DNA of 64,000 bases. Origin: Streptomyces roseifaciens (GTDB taxonomy: Bacteria > Actinomycetota > Actinomycetes > Streptomycetales > Streptomycetaceae). The first letter of the stretch is position 1. Each line of letters opens with the position of its first letter. The position numbers were made by a program, and so were the translations under genes. The stretch covers positions 2,214,530 through 2,278,529 of the forward strand of contig NZ_LNBE01000003.1 of NCBI RefSeq assembly GCF_001445655.1, in the 5' to 3' direction. Positions 26,910 to 35,920 of the stretch are shown here, piece after piece. The notes beneath the pieces were generated by a model. The model searched no databases and had not been told where the DNA came from. It worked only from the letters and a program-made list of their open reading frames with translations.

Positions 26910-28382
26910 GTGACGGTTCGATTCCAGACGCTGGGACCGCTGCGCATACGACGGGACGACACCGAGGCTCCTGCGGGGCGGCCCCAGCAGCAGGCCGTCC
27001 TCGTGGCGCTGCTGGCGGCCAGGGGCAGGCCGCTGACGACCACCCAGCTCCTGCACGCCATATGGGGAGAGGACGAAGAGCACTGGCCGGCCCACCCGAG
27101 GCGGATCCTGGCCACACACGTCTACCGCATCCGCCAACTGCCGGCCTTCTCGCCGGCCGGTGCCGGCCCGGCCCTGCTCCAGGCCGGTGAGGGGTACCGG
27201 CTGCCGGTCGAGGACGGGGCCGTCGACATGCACCGCTTCGACGACGCCATGAGAGCGGCCGCGGCGGCCCGCAGGAAGGGCGATCCGGACGCTGCACATG
27301 CACTCCTGACCCGGGGGCTGGACCTGTGGTACGGGACCGCCCTGGAGGGGATACCCGGCCCGCTCGCCGGGCGGATCCGGCAGCGGCTGACGGTCAGCCG
27401 CACGGCAGCCCTGGAGGCGCGGCTGTCCATCGACGTGGCCCGCGGCCGGCACGCAGAGGTGCTGCCGGAGATCGCCGCTCTGGCGGAAGCCCCGGACGCC
27501 TCGGGGCAGGTGCTGTCGTTGCTCGTCCTCGCTCTCTTCCGCAGCGACCGGCGTGACGAGGCGTTCGCAGTCCTCGACCGGGCCCGGGACCGGGCCGGGG
27601 AGCTCGGCCTCGACCCCCCGCCCGAACTGGAGCGGGCGCACCGGGAGATCCTCGGCAGCCCCGCCGTGCCCGCCCGGTCCGGGCCCCGCGGCCCCGTCCG
27701 CCCGTGCCACCTGCCGGCCGACATCGGTGACTTCACCGGGCGGACCGCCGAAGCCGGCCTGCTCCTGGAAACCCTGGCACCCGACGGCCGGGCCACCGGA
27801 CGGCCGGTGGTCGTCCACGGAGCCGCCGGGACCGGGAAGACCACCCTCGCCGTCCACGTCGCGCACCGGCTGCGCGACCTCTACCCCGACGGTCAGCTTT
27901 ACGCCGGCCTGAGCGGTTCGCACGCGGTGCCGGTGCGTCCCGGCCAGGTCCTCGCCGCCTTCATCCGGGCACTCGGCGGTGACGTGCCCGAGGACGAGGC
28001 GGCCATGGCAGCGGCCTACCAGGCGGCGCTCGACGGGCGCCGGGTCATGGTCGTGCTCGACGACGTGCGGGACCTCGACGGCATCCGCCCGCTGCTCCCC
28101 CAACATCAAGGGTGCGGGGCCCTGGTCACCGGCCGGGCACTCACCGGACTCCTGCCCGGCGCCCGGCGGCTGGCCCTGGGCGCCCTCTCCCCGGACGACG
28201 CACTCGGCCTGCTCGTCCGTGTGCTCGGCCCCTCACGTGTCGAGGACGAACCCGACGCCGCGCGGGCCCTGGCCGAGGCCTGTCGGCGCCACCCGGCGCT
28301 GCTGCGCACGACGGCGGCGCGGCTCGCCGCCCGGCCGCACTGGTCGCTGGCGAGCATGGTCGACCGGATGACCGGTGCGTGA
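26910..28382 (+). CDS. Short SARP/AfsR-type regulator with truncated NB-ARC domain
   Basis: This 490-residue protein has the SARP winged helix (VRFQTLGPLRIRRDD..AGRPQQQAVLVALL), the BTAD domain (GAVDMHRFDDAM to about residue 250) and an NB-ARC core with Walker A GAAGTGKT (Lys310) and a VMVVLDDV Walker B. It ends shortly after the winged part of NB-ARC and lacks the TPR tail of its divergent neighbour. The frame ends in a normal stop, so this may be a natural short form or an old truncation. GTG 26910 is chosen where homology starts; TTG 26898 is possible. Confidence 0.88.
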   Translation: MTVRFQTLGPLRIRRDDTEAPAGRPQQQAVLVALLAARGRPLTTTQLLHAIWGEDEEHWPAHPRRILATHVYRIRQLPAFSPAGAGPALLQAGEGYRLPVEDGAVDMHRFDDAMRAAAAARRKGDPDAAHALLTRGLDLWYGTALEGIPGPLAGRIRQRLTVSRTAALEARLSIDVARGRHAEVLPEIAALAEAPDASGQVLSLLVLALFRSDRRDEAFAVLDRARDRAGELGLDPPPELERAHREILGSPAVPARSGPRGPVRPCHLPADIGDFTGRTAEAGLLLETLAPDGRATGRPVVVHGAAGTGKTTLAVHVAHRLRDLYPDGQLYAGLSGSHAVPVRPGQVLAAFIRALGGDVPEDEAAMAAAYQAALDGRRVMVVLDDVRDLDGIRPLLPQHQGCGALVTGRALTGLLPGARRLALGALSPDDALGLLVRVLGPSRVEDEPDAARALAEACRRHPALLRTTAARLAARPHWSLASMVDRMTGA

Positions 28383-28391
28383 GCGAGGGTG

Positions 28392-28889
28392 TCACGACCT
28401 CCAGAGCACGTCACAGGGGAGGGGCATGCTGTACGGGGCCGTGCTCTGGCACCGTCTGCCGTTGTCACCGTAGACGATCAGGGAGCCGCTGGAGTCGAGG
28501 AAGAGCTTCACCGGGTAGGGACGGTCGCCCCGCTGGGTCCCGCTGGCCCAGCAGGCGTGCCCGTCCTGCGCGTAGACCACGAGGTTCCCGTCGGTCTGCA
28601 TCACGGCCTTGTTGCCGCAGCCGACGGTGTTGCTGTTCCAGCGAGGGCTGCCGTTGACGTAGACGACGAGGTTGCCGTCCTTTTGCATGATGAGCCTGGC
28701 AGGGCCGTTGTCCAGGTGCCAGTCCCCGTAGAGGGGCTCGTCGTTCCAGATTTCCGTGTGCTCGGGGTTGACGTCTGCATGCGCCGTGCCGCCGGCGAAC
28801 AGCAGGCCGGCCGTGGCGACCACCGCGGATGCCGCGAGAGCGGTGAGGCGGCGGGCTGCCGAAAGACGCTTCGTGCTTGTGGATGTCAT
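28392..28889 (-). CDS. Secreted bulb-type (B-lectin) mannose-binding lectin
   Basis: This 165-residue protein has a signal peptide (cleavage near GTAHA) and one B-lectin domain. Two clear mannose-site motifs are present, QKDGNLVVY and QTDGNLVVY. A third is degenerate (DSSGSLIVY, lacking the Gln and Asn), so probably two sites bind sugar. Four Cys in the domain may form disulfides. ATG 28889 starts a standard signal peptide; an AGGA lies some distance upstream. It converges on the short SARP gene with only nine bases between stops. Confidence 0.85.
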   Translation of the reverse strand: MTSTSTKRLSAARRLTALAASAVVATAGLLFAGGTAHADVNPEHTEIWNDEPLYGDWHLDNGPARLIMQKDGNLVVYVNGSPRWNSNTVGCGNKAVMQTDGNLVVYAQDGHACWASGTQRGDRPYPVKLFLDSSGSLIVYGDNGRRCQSTAPYSMPLPCDVLWRS

Positions 28890-29476
28890 GACGGTGACGG
28901 TCCTATCTGCGGGATGGAGACGAGGGATGAAGGCCTGACGTCTCCCACCAGCGTGTCCTCCACCGGTAAAGGAAGTTTCAACAAGCGATAAACGGAGAGG
29001 TCGGGCGGCACGGTCGGGGAGGCTGCCGGTGGGGGACGCCACCGTGTTCGCCGCAGCCGTCGCCGGTGTCCAGGCGGGGTTCGGTGATCAGGACCGCATC
29101 ACGTGTGCCGCACAGCGCACCGGCATGCACGAGAAGGTCGCCGGGCTTCCCCTATGCGCACCTCTTCACCTTGCAGGCGTCCGGCTATGCGCCCGCGTCG
29201 CATGCCCTGTCCTGAGGGAGACGGTGCCGTAGGAGATGCTTCCAACCGGCACCACTGCCGCGATCACAGCGCCCCCGCAATCGCCCGCCGCAGGCGTGCT
29301 GCCATCTCGGTGCCGCCACAGGCCCCGGCCGAAGAGCCGAGCGGCCTGCCCGAGGTGAGGCGACCCCCCGGCGCCCGCGCGCCCCTGGGCCGCGAGCTGG
29401 TCGCGGATGGGCTGTCCATCGAGTGTTGAACCGATCCACCTACGGTCCGGGCACCACCACCCGCACTCGTAGATGG
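28890..29476. other. Intergenic region of about 590 bases
   Basis: It lies between the divergent bulb-lectin and protease genes. Open frames here have Arg/Pro-rich, non-coding composition on both strands. I see no RNA gene or recognisable gene remnant. Confidence 0.5.
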
Positions 29477-30982
29477 ATGGAGCATCCGTTGCGCAGACAT
29501 GCCTTCACACTGGCGCTCGCCACAGCCGGCCTGGCCGCTGCTCTCCCCATGGCCCAGGTGTACGCCGCCACCCCGACCACAGGTCCCACCGCATCCGCCC
29601 CGCGCACGGCGGACGGCGGCGCCTTCGCCCGGGCCACGGCCACCGACGCCCAGCAGCGTGCCTTCTGGACCGAGCACGAAAAGGACGGCACCTTACGCCA
29701 GTTCACGGGGAAGCTGCCGGACTGGAAGCCGAAGGCCGAGCCGCCGCGGGCGAAGGAGCCGGACGCCGGGCGGATCGTTCAGGCGCCCGCTGCCGCGCCA
29801 CAGCAGCAGGGGAAGAGCCGGTTCGCTGCCGGCTCCCCGGGCGAGACCAGGCTGCGTGCCACCACCGGCCGTATCCGGATCGCCTGGCCCGATGGGGGCA
29901 GCTGGTGGGCCAGCGTCTGCACGGGCAATGTGATCACCAGCGACAGCAAGGACGTCGTCGCCACGGCGCGCCACTGCATCCCTCATGACAAACAGGACCG
30001 GATCATCTCCGAGGCGCAGTACGAGTTCACCCCGGGCTACTCCAAGGACGCCGACGGCACCGAGCACGCCCCGTACGGCAAGTGGACCTTCCGCTCCGTC
30101 GGTGTCGTCAGCGGCGGTTCCGACCAGCAGACCAGCGACACCGCGTTCCTGGCGTTCAACACCCAGAACGGCACCCACGTCCAGGACAAGGTCGGCGCCT
30201 CCGGCTACCGGTTCGGGATCACCTCGCTGCCGAACCAGGTGGTGATCGCGGGGATACCCGCCAATTCCAACCAGTTCCACACCTGTGTGAGGCAGCCCTA
30301 CTGGGGTCCGGACAACCCACCGCAGATCCTGGGCCACGGCGGACCCTGCACCGGTGACAGCGAGCTCTCCGGCGGCGCGAGTGGCGGCCCCCTCCTCGAC
30401 GGCGACACCTTCGACAGCGGCCCCGTCCAGATCGGCAACTTCTCCGGCAGCCGAGTGAACGACGCGGCCGCCGCGGTCTGGCGCGACGCGGCCCTCGCCG
30501 TCTTCCGCTCCGTGCAGGGCCAGGGCGGCGGTCAGCCGGGCCACGACAAGGTCACGACCTTGACCAACGCGAACAACAACCTGGCCGACCTCTACGCCTA
30601 CCGCACGGACAGCGGCGCGCCCGTCCACGGCTACCACGCCACCGGAGGCCAGAACCAGCAGTGGCACCTGTGGGACAAGGGCGACGGCTACTTCCTCGTC
30701 GAGAACCGCTACACCGAGCAGCAGGGCCTCACCGGGGCCGAGGCCCGCGTCCTCGACTACAACTACTCCAACGGCACCGCCTGGTCGCACCGGGTGAACG
30801 GCACCGGATCCGACAACCAGCTCTGGCGGTTCCGCGCCACCACCGGCCGCCCCGGCTGGTACACGATCCGCAGCAAGCGGGGCGACCTTTGCCTGGGCGC
30901 CCCCGAGGGCGAGGGCCAGTTGACGGTCGCCTCCTGCGGCACCACGGACGGCCTCGACTCCCAGCAGTGGAAGCTCCAGTAG
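29477..30982 (+). CDS. Secreted trypsin-like serine protease with C-terminal ricin-type lectin domain
   Basis: This 501-residue protein has a signal peptide (MEHPLRRHAFTLALATAGLA, cleavage near VYA). A propeptide-like segment is rich in Ala, Pro and Lys. The trypsin-fold domain has the triad His166 (TARHC), Asp221 (SDTAF) and Ser302 (GGASGGPLL). From about residue 360 a beta-trefoil ricin-like domain follows, with QNQQWHLW, DNQLWRF and SQQWKLQ QxW motifs. It likely targets protein on a glycan surface. ATG 29477 suits the signal peptide but lacks a clear ribosome site. A strong hairpin terminator follows. Confidence 0.9.
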   Translation: MEHPLRRHAFTLALATAGLAAALPMAQVYAATPTTGPTASAPRTADGGAFARATATDAQQRAFWTEHEKDGTLRQFTGKLPDWKPKAEPPRAKEPDAGRIVQAPAAAPQQQGKSRFAAGSPGETRLRATTGRIRIAWPDGGSWWASVCTGNVITSDSKDVVATARHCIPHDKQDRIISEAQYEFTPGYSKDADGTEHAPYGKWTFRSVGVVSGGSDQQTSDTAFLAFNTQNGTHVQDKVGASGYRFGITSLPNQVVIAGIPANSNQFHTCVRQPYWGPDNPPQILGHGGPCTGDSELSGGASGGPLLDGDTFDSGPVQIGNFSGSRVNDAAAAVWRDAALAVFRSVQGQGGGQPGHDKVTTLTNANNNLADLYAYRTDSGAPVHGYHATGGQNQQWHLWDKGDGYFLVENRYTEQQGLTGAEARVLDYNYSNGTAWSHRVNGTGSDNQLWRFRATTGRPGWYTIRSKRGDLCLGAPEGEGQLTVASCGTTDGLDSQQWKLQ

Positions 30983-31009
30983 CGGAGCGCGACGCCCGTA
31001 GTCACACGT

Positions 31010-31034
31010 GCGGGTCCGTACCGACCGGACCCGC
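31010..31034 (+). terminator. Hairpin terminator after the protease gene
   Basis: A perfect 9-bp stem, GCGGGTCCG with CGGACCCGC, and a 7-base loop, 28 bases after the protease stop. It separates it from the next secreted protease gene. Confidence 0.75.
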
Positions 31035-31096
31035 TTCCGCCGGCGCCCTTCGCCTGCAAGGGCGTTCTCTCTCCATCCTCGCCGAAAGGCCCGTTC

Positions 31097-32314
31097 ATGC
31101 GCATGCGCAACCTCTCGATCACGGCCGCCGTGCTGGCCGCCGTCGCCGGTCTCACCGGTGGCCTCACCGCCACGGCGGCCCACGCCGCCGAACCCCTGCC
31201 GGAATCCGGCGGGACCTACCGGATATCCAGCCACGCAGGCGGAGCCCTGCAGTGGGACGGCCCCCGCAACGGCGCGGGCGTGCGCGTCAAGGACTGGAAC
31301 GAGAACCTGACCGAACAGACCTGGACCGTCACCGACGACGGCACCGGGAGCTGGAGCGTCAGAATCCCGCGCACCAACTACGCCGTCGACCGCGACCTGG
31401 GCAACAACTCCGTCGCCGCCTGGAACGACATCGGCAGACCCAACCAGCGGTGGTGGCTGCAGAACCTCCCCGACAGCCGCGCCTGGCTGCTGCACAGCGG
31501 CGACCGCACCGGCGGCGACACCTGCCTGACCCGCCTCCCCGACCTGGGCACCGCGGCCCGCCCCTGCAACGCCGGCGACAAGGCCCAGCAGTGGAACCTC
31601 GACAAGGTCACCGCCCAGCCGCCCACGCCCAGCGTCCCCGTCACGCTGCAGATGGTCGACTCCGGTGGCTACGACCCGAACGCCCTGCGCTCCTGGTTCG
31701 ACAGGAGCAGAGGTCTCCTCCAGGACCAGTACGGGAAGATCAAGCAATTCATGACCGGTGGCGCGTACGAGGTGAAGCCCGGAATCAACGTCGTCTTCGA
31801 CGCCGGACACGAGAGCTTCAAGAGCCCCGGCGTCGCGGCCGTCTTCGAGCCGAACGCGAAGCCCAAGTACAACAACGAGAAGTCGATCATCCTCCGCCCC
31901 GACTACGTGATGAACAACCCGGGCGACACCGGATCGCTCATCCACGAACTCACCCACCAGGTGCAGGACGCCGCCAACGGAGGCTGGCTGAACGAGGGCC
32001 AAGCCGACTACTACCGCAAGTACGTCTACAACGTGAAGGAGAAGCCGGGCATCGACCGCGTCCGCGGCACCGACTACAACCGCGGCTACGACTCCACCGC
32101 CTTCCTGCTCAACTACATCGCCCACAAGCACCCGTCGGGTGAGAACATCATCCAGAAGATCAACAACGAGGTGCGGCGGCAGGGCTTCGGCGCCGACGGC
32201 GACCGCGTGCTGGCCACGATCACGGGCAAGGGCGGCGGGCAGTGGTGGGCCGAGATGTGGAACGACATCCAGGCCAACCCGACCAGGTGGACCAACCCGG
32301 CCTTCCGCGACTGA
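31097..32314 (+). CDS. Secreted basic secretory protein (BSP)-family metallopeptidase with N-terminal ricin-like domain
   Basis: This 405-residue protein has a signal peptide (cleavage near AHAAEP), a beta-trefoil ricin-like domain (about residues 35-175; QQWNL at the end) and a plant-type basic secretory protein domain. The latter shows SLIHELTHQVQ, a zinc HExxH with His283, Glu284 and His287, followed by NGGWLNEGQADYYR typical of the family. It is a predicted zinc endopeptidase. The lectin module is N-terminal, opposite to the neighbouring serine protease. ATG 31097 begins a canonical signal sequence. Confidence 0.9.
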   Translation: MRMRNLSITAAVLAAVAGLTGGLTATAAHAAEPLPESGGTYRISSHAGGALQWDGPRNGAGVRVKDWNENLTEQTWTVTDDGTGSWSVRIPRTNYAVDRDLGNNSVAAWNDIGRPNQRWWLQNLPDSRAWLLHSGDRTGGDTCLTRLPDLGTAARPCNAGDKAQQWNLDKVTAQPPTPSVPVTLQMVDSGGYDPNALRSWFDRSRGLLQDQYGKIKQFMTGGAYEVKPGINVVFDAGHESFKSPGVAAVFEPNAKPKYNNEKSIILRPDYVMNNPGDTGSLIHELTHQVQDAANGGWLNEGQADYYRKYVYNVKEKPGIDRVRGTDYNRGYDSTAFLLNYIAHKHPSGENIIQKINNEVRRQGFGADGDRVLATITGKGGGQWWAEMWNDIQANPTRWTNPAFRD

Positions 32315-32737
32315 CGGTCTTGTGGGTGGTCGGCGTGGCCAGTGCGATGGCCCATGCACGCCGTGCCGGCCTGCCGGTTCGGCGTGCACCGTTCCACCAC
32401 CACGCGGGTCATCGGCGGGTGCGGTCCCTGTCCCGGTGGAACGCGGCTGCACGAGCGCTCCCGGGACGCGGCTGCGGCAGCACCGTCCGCACCGCTCCGG
32501 CAGCATCTGTGGGGCAAGCCCGGGCTCCGGCCGAAGTCGGTCGACCTCGCTGTGAGCGCGGCGGACATCAGTCGGGGGGAGAGAGAACAGCCTCCCAATC
32601 GGCACCTTGAACGCCCGCCCAGCGAAGGAGTCAGCCCACTCCCGGTCACCGGGCCACCCGCCCGGCTCGTAGCGCTCGCCGTGCACCTGCGCCCGTGCCT
32701 ATGTTCAGGACAGTCGATCTATTCAAGGAGAGGGCGC
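32315..32737. other. Intergenic region of about 420 bases
   Basis: No supported gene on either strand; the open frames are shadows with Arg/Pro/Ser-rich composition. A purine-rich AAGGAGAGG at the right end is the ribosome site of the cupin gene. Confidence 0.5.
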
Positions 32738-33109
32738 ATGGCCGGTCTCGTACGCAAGAGCTTCGCTTCACCGGAGGAAGTGCGTCCCTTCGAGGAGGGC
32801 AAGGGGCGACTGGAGATGGTGGACGTGGGCGCCGGGCCGGTGGGGCGGGCGACGTTCGAGCCCGGCTGGCGATGGTCCCAGCATGTCAAGCCGATCGCCG
32901 GGACCGACAGCTGTCAGGCCCCCCACTTGGCCTACGTCGCCTCGGGCCGCATCAAGGTCGTCATGGACGACGGCCAGGAGGAAGAGTTCGGCCCCGGCGA
33001 CTGCATGCTCTGCCCGCCCGGTCATGACGCGTGGGTCGTCGGCGACGAGCCGTGCGTTGTGATCGACTGGCAGGGCTTCGCCGATTACGCCAAGCGCAAG
33101 GCGGGGTAG
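32738..33109 (+). CDS. Cupin-domain protein
   Basis: This 123-residue protein is one conserved beta-barrel cupin. It has GRATFEPGWRWSQHVKPIAG (first metal-binding motif, with one His where two are usual) and EEFGPGDCMLCPPGHDAWVVGDEP (second motif, His in PPGHD). Such single-domain cupins are mostly small-molecule or metal-binding proteins of unknown substrate. ATG 32738 follows AAGGAGAGG, an excellent ribosome site. Its last 25 bases overlap the end of an opposing frame. Confidence 0.85.
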   Translation: MAGLVRKSFASPEEVRPFEEGKGRLEMVDVGAGPVGRATFEPGWRWSQHVKPIAGTDSCQAPHLAYVASGRIKVVMDDGQEEEFGPGDCMLCPPGHDAWVVGDEPCVVIDWQGFADYAKRKAG

Positions 33110-33621
33110 GCAGCTCGTGACGACCACCTCACGAGCCGTCTCTCACCGGCGCCTGCCAGGTTGAGGCCGCCGAGGTCGAGGATGCCGCGGGCGGCATTTT
33201 CGTCAACTGTGACGCGGGGACGGCCGGCGCCCTGGAACGCCTCGGTCTGCAACTGAAAGCGGGTGGGACTGGCGCCCTGGACGGCGCGCAGGCGCCAGGG
33301 GAGGTCGTGAGAGCTCTCGGGGTGAGGCGGCACGGCCAAGTGCACGAGGACGGAGGCGTTGTGGTGGGTGCCGTAGCGCGTGTGTGCCGGGGTGTACGTG
33401 GCCAACCGGAGGTCGGCGTCCGGCGGGCCGGGGACCGCCGGGGGGTCTGGAGCGGGCTGCTGCGGTGCGTCGGCGACCGGGTGTGCTCGGGCCTGGTCGC
33501 GGAGGCCGGCGAGGAACTCCGGTTGGTGAGCCGTCTCTGGCAGCACCGTGGCGAACCAGCCGGCGAGGGCCGGGCCGCCGCGGTGGACGAGGGGCGCGGC
33601 GGCCATGGCATTGACGCCCAA
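33085..33621 (-). CDS. Unrecognised protein, possibly 5'-truncated
   Basis: This 178-residue frame has the codon pattern of a real Streptomyces gene (third positions almost all G or C) but matches no family I know. It has an N-terminal LGVNAMAAAPLVHRGGPALAGWFATVLPE stretch, a Pro/Ala/Asp-rich middle and a strand-rich end. Coding-like sequence continues upstream of the only available start (TTG 33621) for about 35 residues to an in-frame TGA, with no other start codon. Either a frameshift has separated the true N-terminus or the gene is a remnant. It overlaps the cupin gene tail to tail by 25 bases. Confidence 0.4.
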   Translation of the reverse strand: MGVNAMAAAPLVHRGGPALAGWFATVLPETAHQPEFLAGLRDQARAHPVADAPQQPAPDPPAVPGPPDADLRLATYTPAHTRYGTHHNASVLVHLAVPPHPESSHDLPWRLRAVQGASPTRFQLQTEAFQGAGRPRVTVDENAARGILDLGGLNLAGAGERRLVRWSSRAAYPALRLA

Positions 33622-33761
33622 GCGTGCCTCGGCGCCGGGCGCCGAGCCCAGGTCGGCGGCGAGCGAAGCGACAGGCAGGACCGCACGTCCCGCCGCCCAC
33701 CGCTCCGCCCACCACCCCGCTCACCGTCTCGGCCCGCGGGTCAGCGGACCTGTCACCTGGT

Positions 33762-34208
33762 CTAGGCCAGGGTGCCGCAGTTCGTCTTGTAGCGGGCCAC
33801 GACATAGCCGTCGATCTCGCCGCCCCAGTCGACGCACTTACCCTTGGCGTCCAGGTAGACCGGTCCCGAGTACGAGGTGAAGAAGCCGTATTGCTCCTGC
33901 TTCGACTTCAGTTCCTGGTTGCGCTGGATCCAGGAGCCCACCCACAGCCGCGAGCCGGTCGAGCTGTTCCGCTTGGTCACCACGCAGTTCTTGCCGGTGG
34001 CCTTGTTGTAGGACAGGAAGACCGTCCCGCGGCCGGGGATCGGGATCTGGTTGACCTGCGCGTAACCAGTACCGCACTCCTGGTTGTACGCGGCGGCGCG
34101 GGCCGGAGCGGCGACAGACATTCCGCTGCCTGCCACCAGCGCGGTGACGGTCGTGGCGGTGACGAGCAGCGCAGCTCCCGCAACACGGGTACGTGCAGTA
34201 CGTTTCAC
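33762..34208 (-). CDS. Spore-associated protein A (SapA)-like secreted protein
   Basis: This 148-residue protein has a signal peptide (VKRTARTRVAGAALL, cleavage near ARAAA). The mature domain reads YNQECGTGYAQVNQIP, GTVFLSYNKATGKNCVVTKRN, FTSYSGPVYLDAKGKCVDWGGEI and ends NCGTLA. This is the SapA family known from Streptomyces coelicolor spores, small disulfide-rich extracellular proteins of unknown activity; the Cys residues are conserved here. GTG 34208 follows GGAGGGCACA. I avoid the symbol sapA because several paralogues usually exist. Confidence 0.8.
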   Translation of the reverse strand: MKRTARTRVAGAALLVTATTVTALVAGSGMSVAAPARAAAYNQECGTGYAQVNQIPIPGRGTVFLSYNKATGKNCVVTKRNSSTGSRLWVGSWIQRNQELKSKQEQYGFFTSYSGPVYLDAKGKCVDWGGEIDGYVVARYKTNCGTLA

Positions 34209-34830
34209 TGTGCCCTCCGTAGAAGTCGCATGGTGCCGGTTGATGCACGTACGCGGGACGGCCGTCTCCGTGTCCACACAGACACTCCACACCCCAAAGA
34301 GGTTGCACGCCTCCTCATCCCCACGATGCAGAACCAGCCACTACGCCGCATAACGGCGCGTGCCTCACAGGCCCCCGTAGTCCCATCCGAGTGACGCCGA
34401 CCGCGCGTGCCGCCGCCCTCATGGGAGCTGTCCCGGCGTTCCTGTATTCATGGGCCTGCTCTACGTCGCCGGAGCGGTCCTGGAGGCGGAAGTCGGCGGC
34501 ACCGACGCGTCTCCGCCGCGGCCCTGCCGGAGGCTGGGGAACCTGGAACGCCCCGCGAGCGTGGTCGGCTCGTGCTTTACGCTGCGCGCCTGGCCTGGCC
34601 GTCCCGGTCCGCCGCGCCGCGGTGGCGTACGTCGCTGGCGAGGGTGACCGAAGACCGACCGCCACTGCGCGGAGCCGGCCGCCTACCCCGATGCAGCGCA
34701 CCCAGCACGGCCATCGCGGAGCTCGCACGGTGGCGCGGCGGTGCGGTATTCCGGAACGGTGCGTCTGCAGATGCCCTGCGAGCGGGAAATCTGTTGGCCG
34801 CTGCCCGAGTCTGTACGAGACGCTGCACGC
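34209..34830. other. Intergenic region of about 620 bases
   Basis: Between the divergent SapA-like and YrhB-like genes. No frame has convincing codon usage and I recognise no motif. The AT-richer part at 34215-34330 probably holds the sapA-like promoter. Confidence 0.5.
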
Positions 34831-35394
34831 GTGATCGATCGAGATGTGGCGGTTCGGATCGTTGAAGAAGAACTGGAACGCGACTATCAGAGGGAGCTGT
34901 CGGCAGGTCTGGACGCCGTGCGCATGGCTGTGGCGTGTGTAGAGCAGCACGAGCTGGTGTGGATCGTCTCCTGGACGTCCGAGGAGTACCTGCGCACCCG
35001 GAATCCGGACTACATGCTGGCCGGGAACGGACCCTATTTGGTTGATCGCGTCGACGGAGGCCTACACAAGATTGGTGTCGTCTCGGCGGCAACCGGCGCG
35101 TGGGAGGCGGACTACCGAGTCCGTATTCGAGGTCAGGCGATACGGACCGCGGTGGACGATCTGCATGATGAGGTCCGGGCGGTGGCAGCTGCTCGCGGCC
35201 GGATTCACGCCATGCACACCCTGCGCCGGAGCGTGCCAGTCCTGTCCCCTGTCCAGGTCATGGACTACGTGACCGCCTTGAACGACGCCGATGCTCCTCC
35301 GGCACACCTCGTAGAAATCGCCACCGTAGAGCTGGTGCCGCCGGTCGATCCGGTTCTGTCTGTGCGGACCATTCGCACGACTGGGAGCCGTTGA
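34831..35394 (+). CDS. YrhB/Imm35-domain protein
   Basis: This 187-residue protein begins with an immunity-protein-35 (YrhB) domain: AVRIVEEELERDY, HELVWIVSWTSEEYLRTRNPDYMLAGNGPYLVDRVDGGL, then a GAWEADYRVR end. The W..W....Y.....Y.LAGNGP..VD pattern is diagnostic. The C-terminal 80 residues form an unrecognised second region. Imm35 proteins neutralise polymorphic toxins, but no toxin gene is next to it, so it may be an orphan immunity or a housekeeping relative. GTG 34831 is chosen by homology; the ribosome site is weak. G+C is a little lower than in neighbours. Confidence 0.65.
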   Translation: MIDRDVAVRIVEEELERDYQRELSAGLDAVRMAVACVEQHELVWIVSWTSEEYLRTRNPDYMLAGNGPYLVDRVDGGLHKIGVVSAATGAWEADYRVRIRGQAIRTAVDDLHDEVRAVAAARGRIHAMHTLRRSVPVLSPVQVMDYVTALNDADAPPAHLVEIATVELVPPVDPVLSVRTIRTTGSR

Positions 35395-35920
35395 GCACGC
35401 TGGCCTTGGCAGCGCGGCCTTCCTCTGGGGACGCTGCCGCAGTCGTACTCCGGCAGGCCCGCGTCAGCGGGGGCCGGCGTGGGTAGCGAGTGCCTCGCCC
35501 AGCGGTGTCGGTGCCGACCTTGACGACCGGCCGGGGCCGAAGCCGGCAGATGCGTCACCGTGACATCGGTGACGGGACCGGGCCGTCCGGAAGACCCGGA
35601 CAGCGCAAGGCCCGGCAAGTCCGAGCACCGTCTGGGTCCGGCTACGGGCGGAGCGCGGTCAGCGCCTCGGTGTGGATGCTCTCTTCGCCCACGCCAGTGG
35701 GGCCGAACGTCAGCAGGGCCTGGCGCAGATCCTCCTTGCACGCGTTCTGACAGGCCCCGACCTGGGCTGCTTGAGCTCTTGGGATCCATCCGGCGCCGGC
35801 TGTCTGTCCGTGTGCACCTGTCCAACCCGCCCGGTATTGTCCGTAATGCGCGATCCGCCCAAGCCGCTGCGGCGTTGTCCGGCTGGGCAGCCGTGGACGT
35901 CTGCAGAGGAACGGGATCAC
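35395..35920. other. Intergenic region upstream of the tandem hydrolases
   Basis: About 525 bases. On the minus strand, 35645-35775 reads as a coding-like peptide tail (QNACKEDLRQALLTFGPTGV...ALTALRP, stop near 35643), possibly the end of a lost gene, which I cannot identify. The rest shows no gene. Confidence 0.35.

Noticed and set aside
29693..32686. 997-codon minus-strand open frame
   Set aside because: Antisense shadow of the two secreted protease genes; Val/Gly/Arg-rich without domains.
35643..35775. Tail of an unidentified minus-strand gene
   Set aside because: Coding-like for about 40 residues but matches nothing I recognise and has no upstream body.
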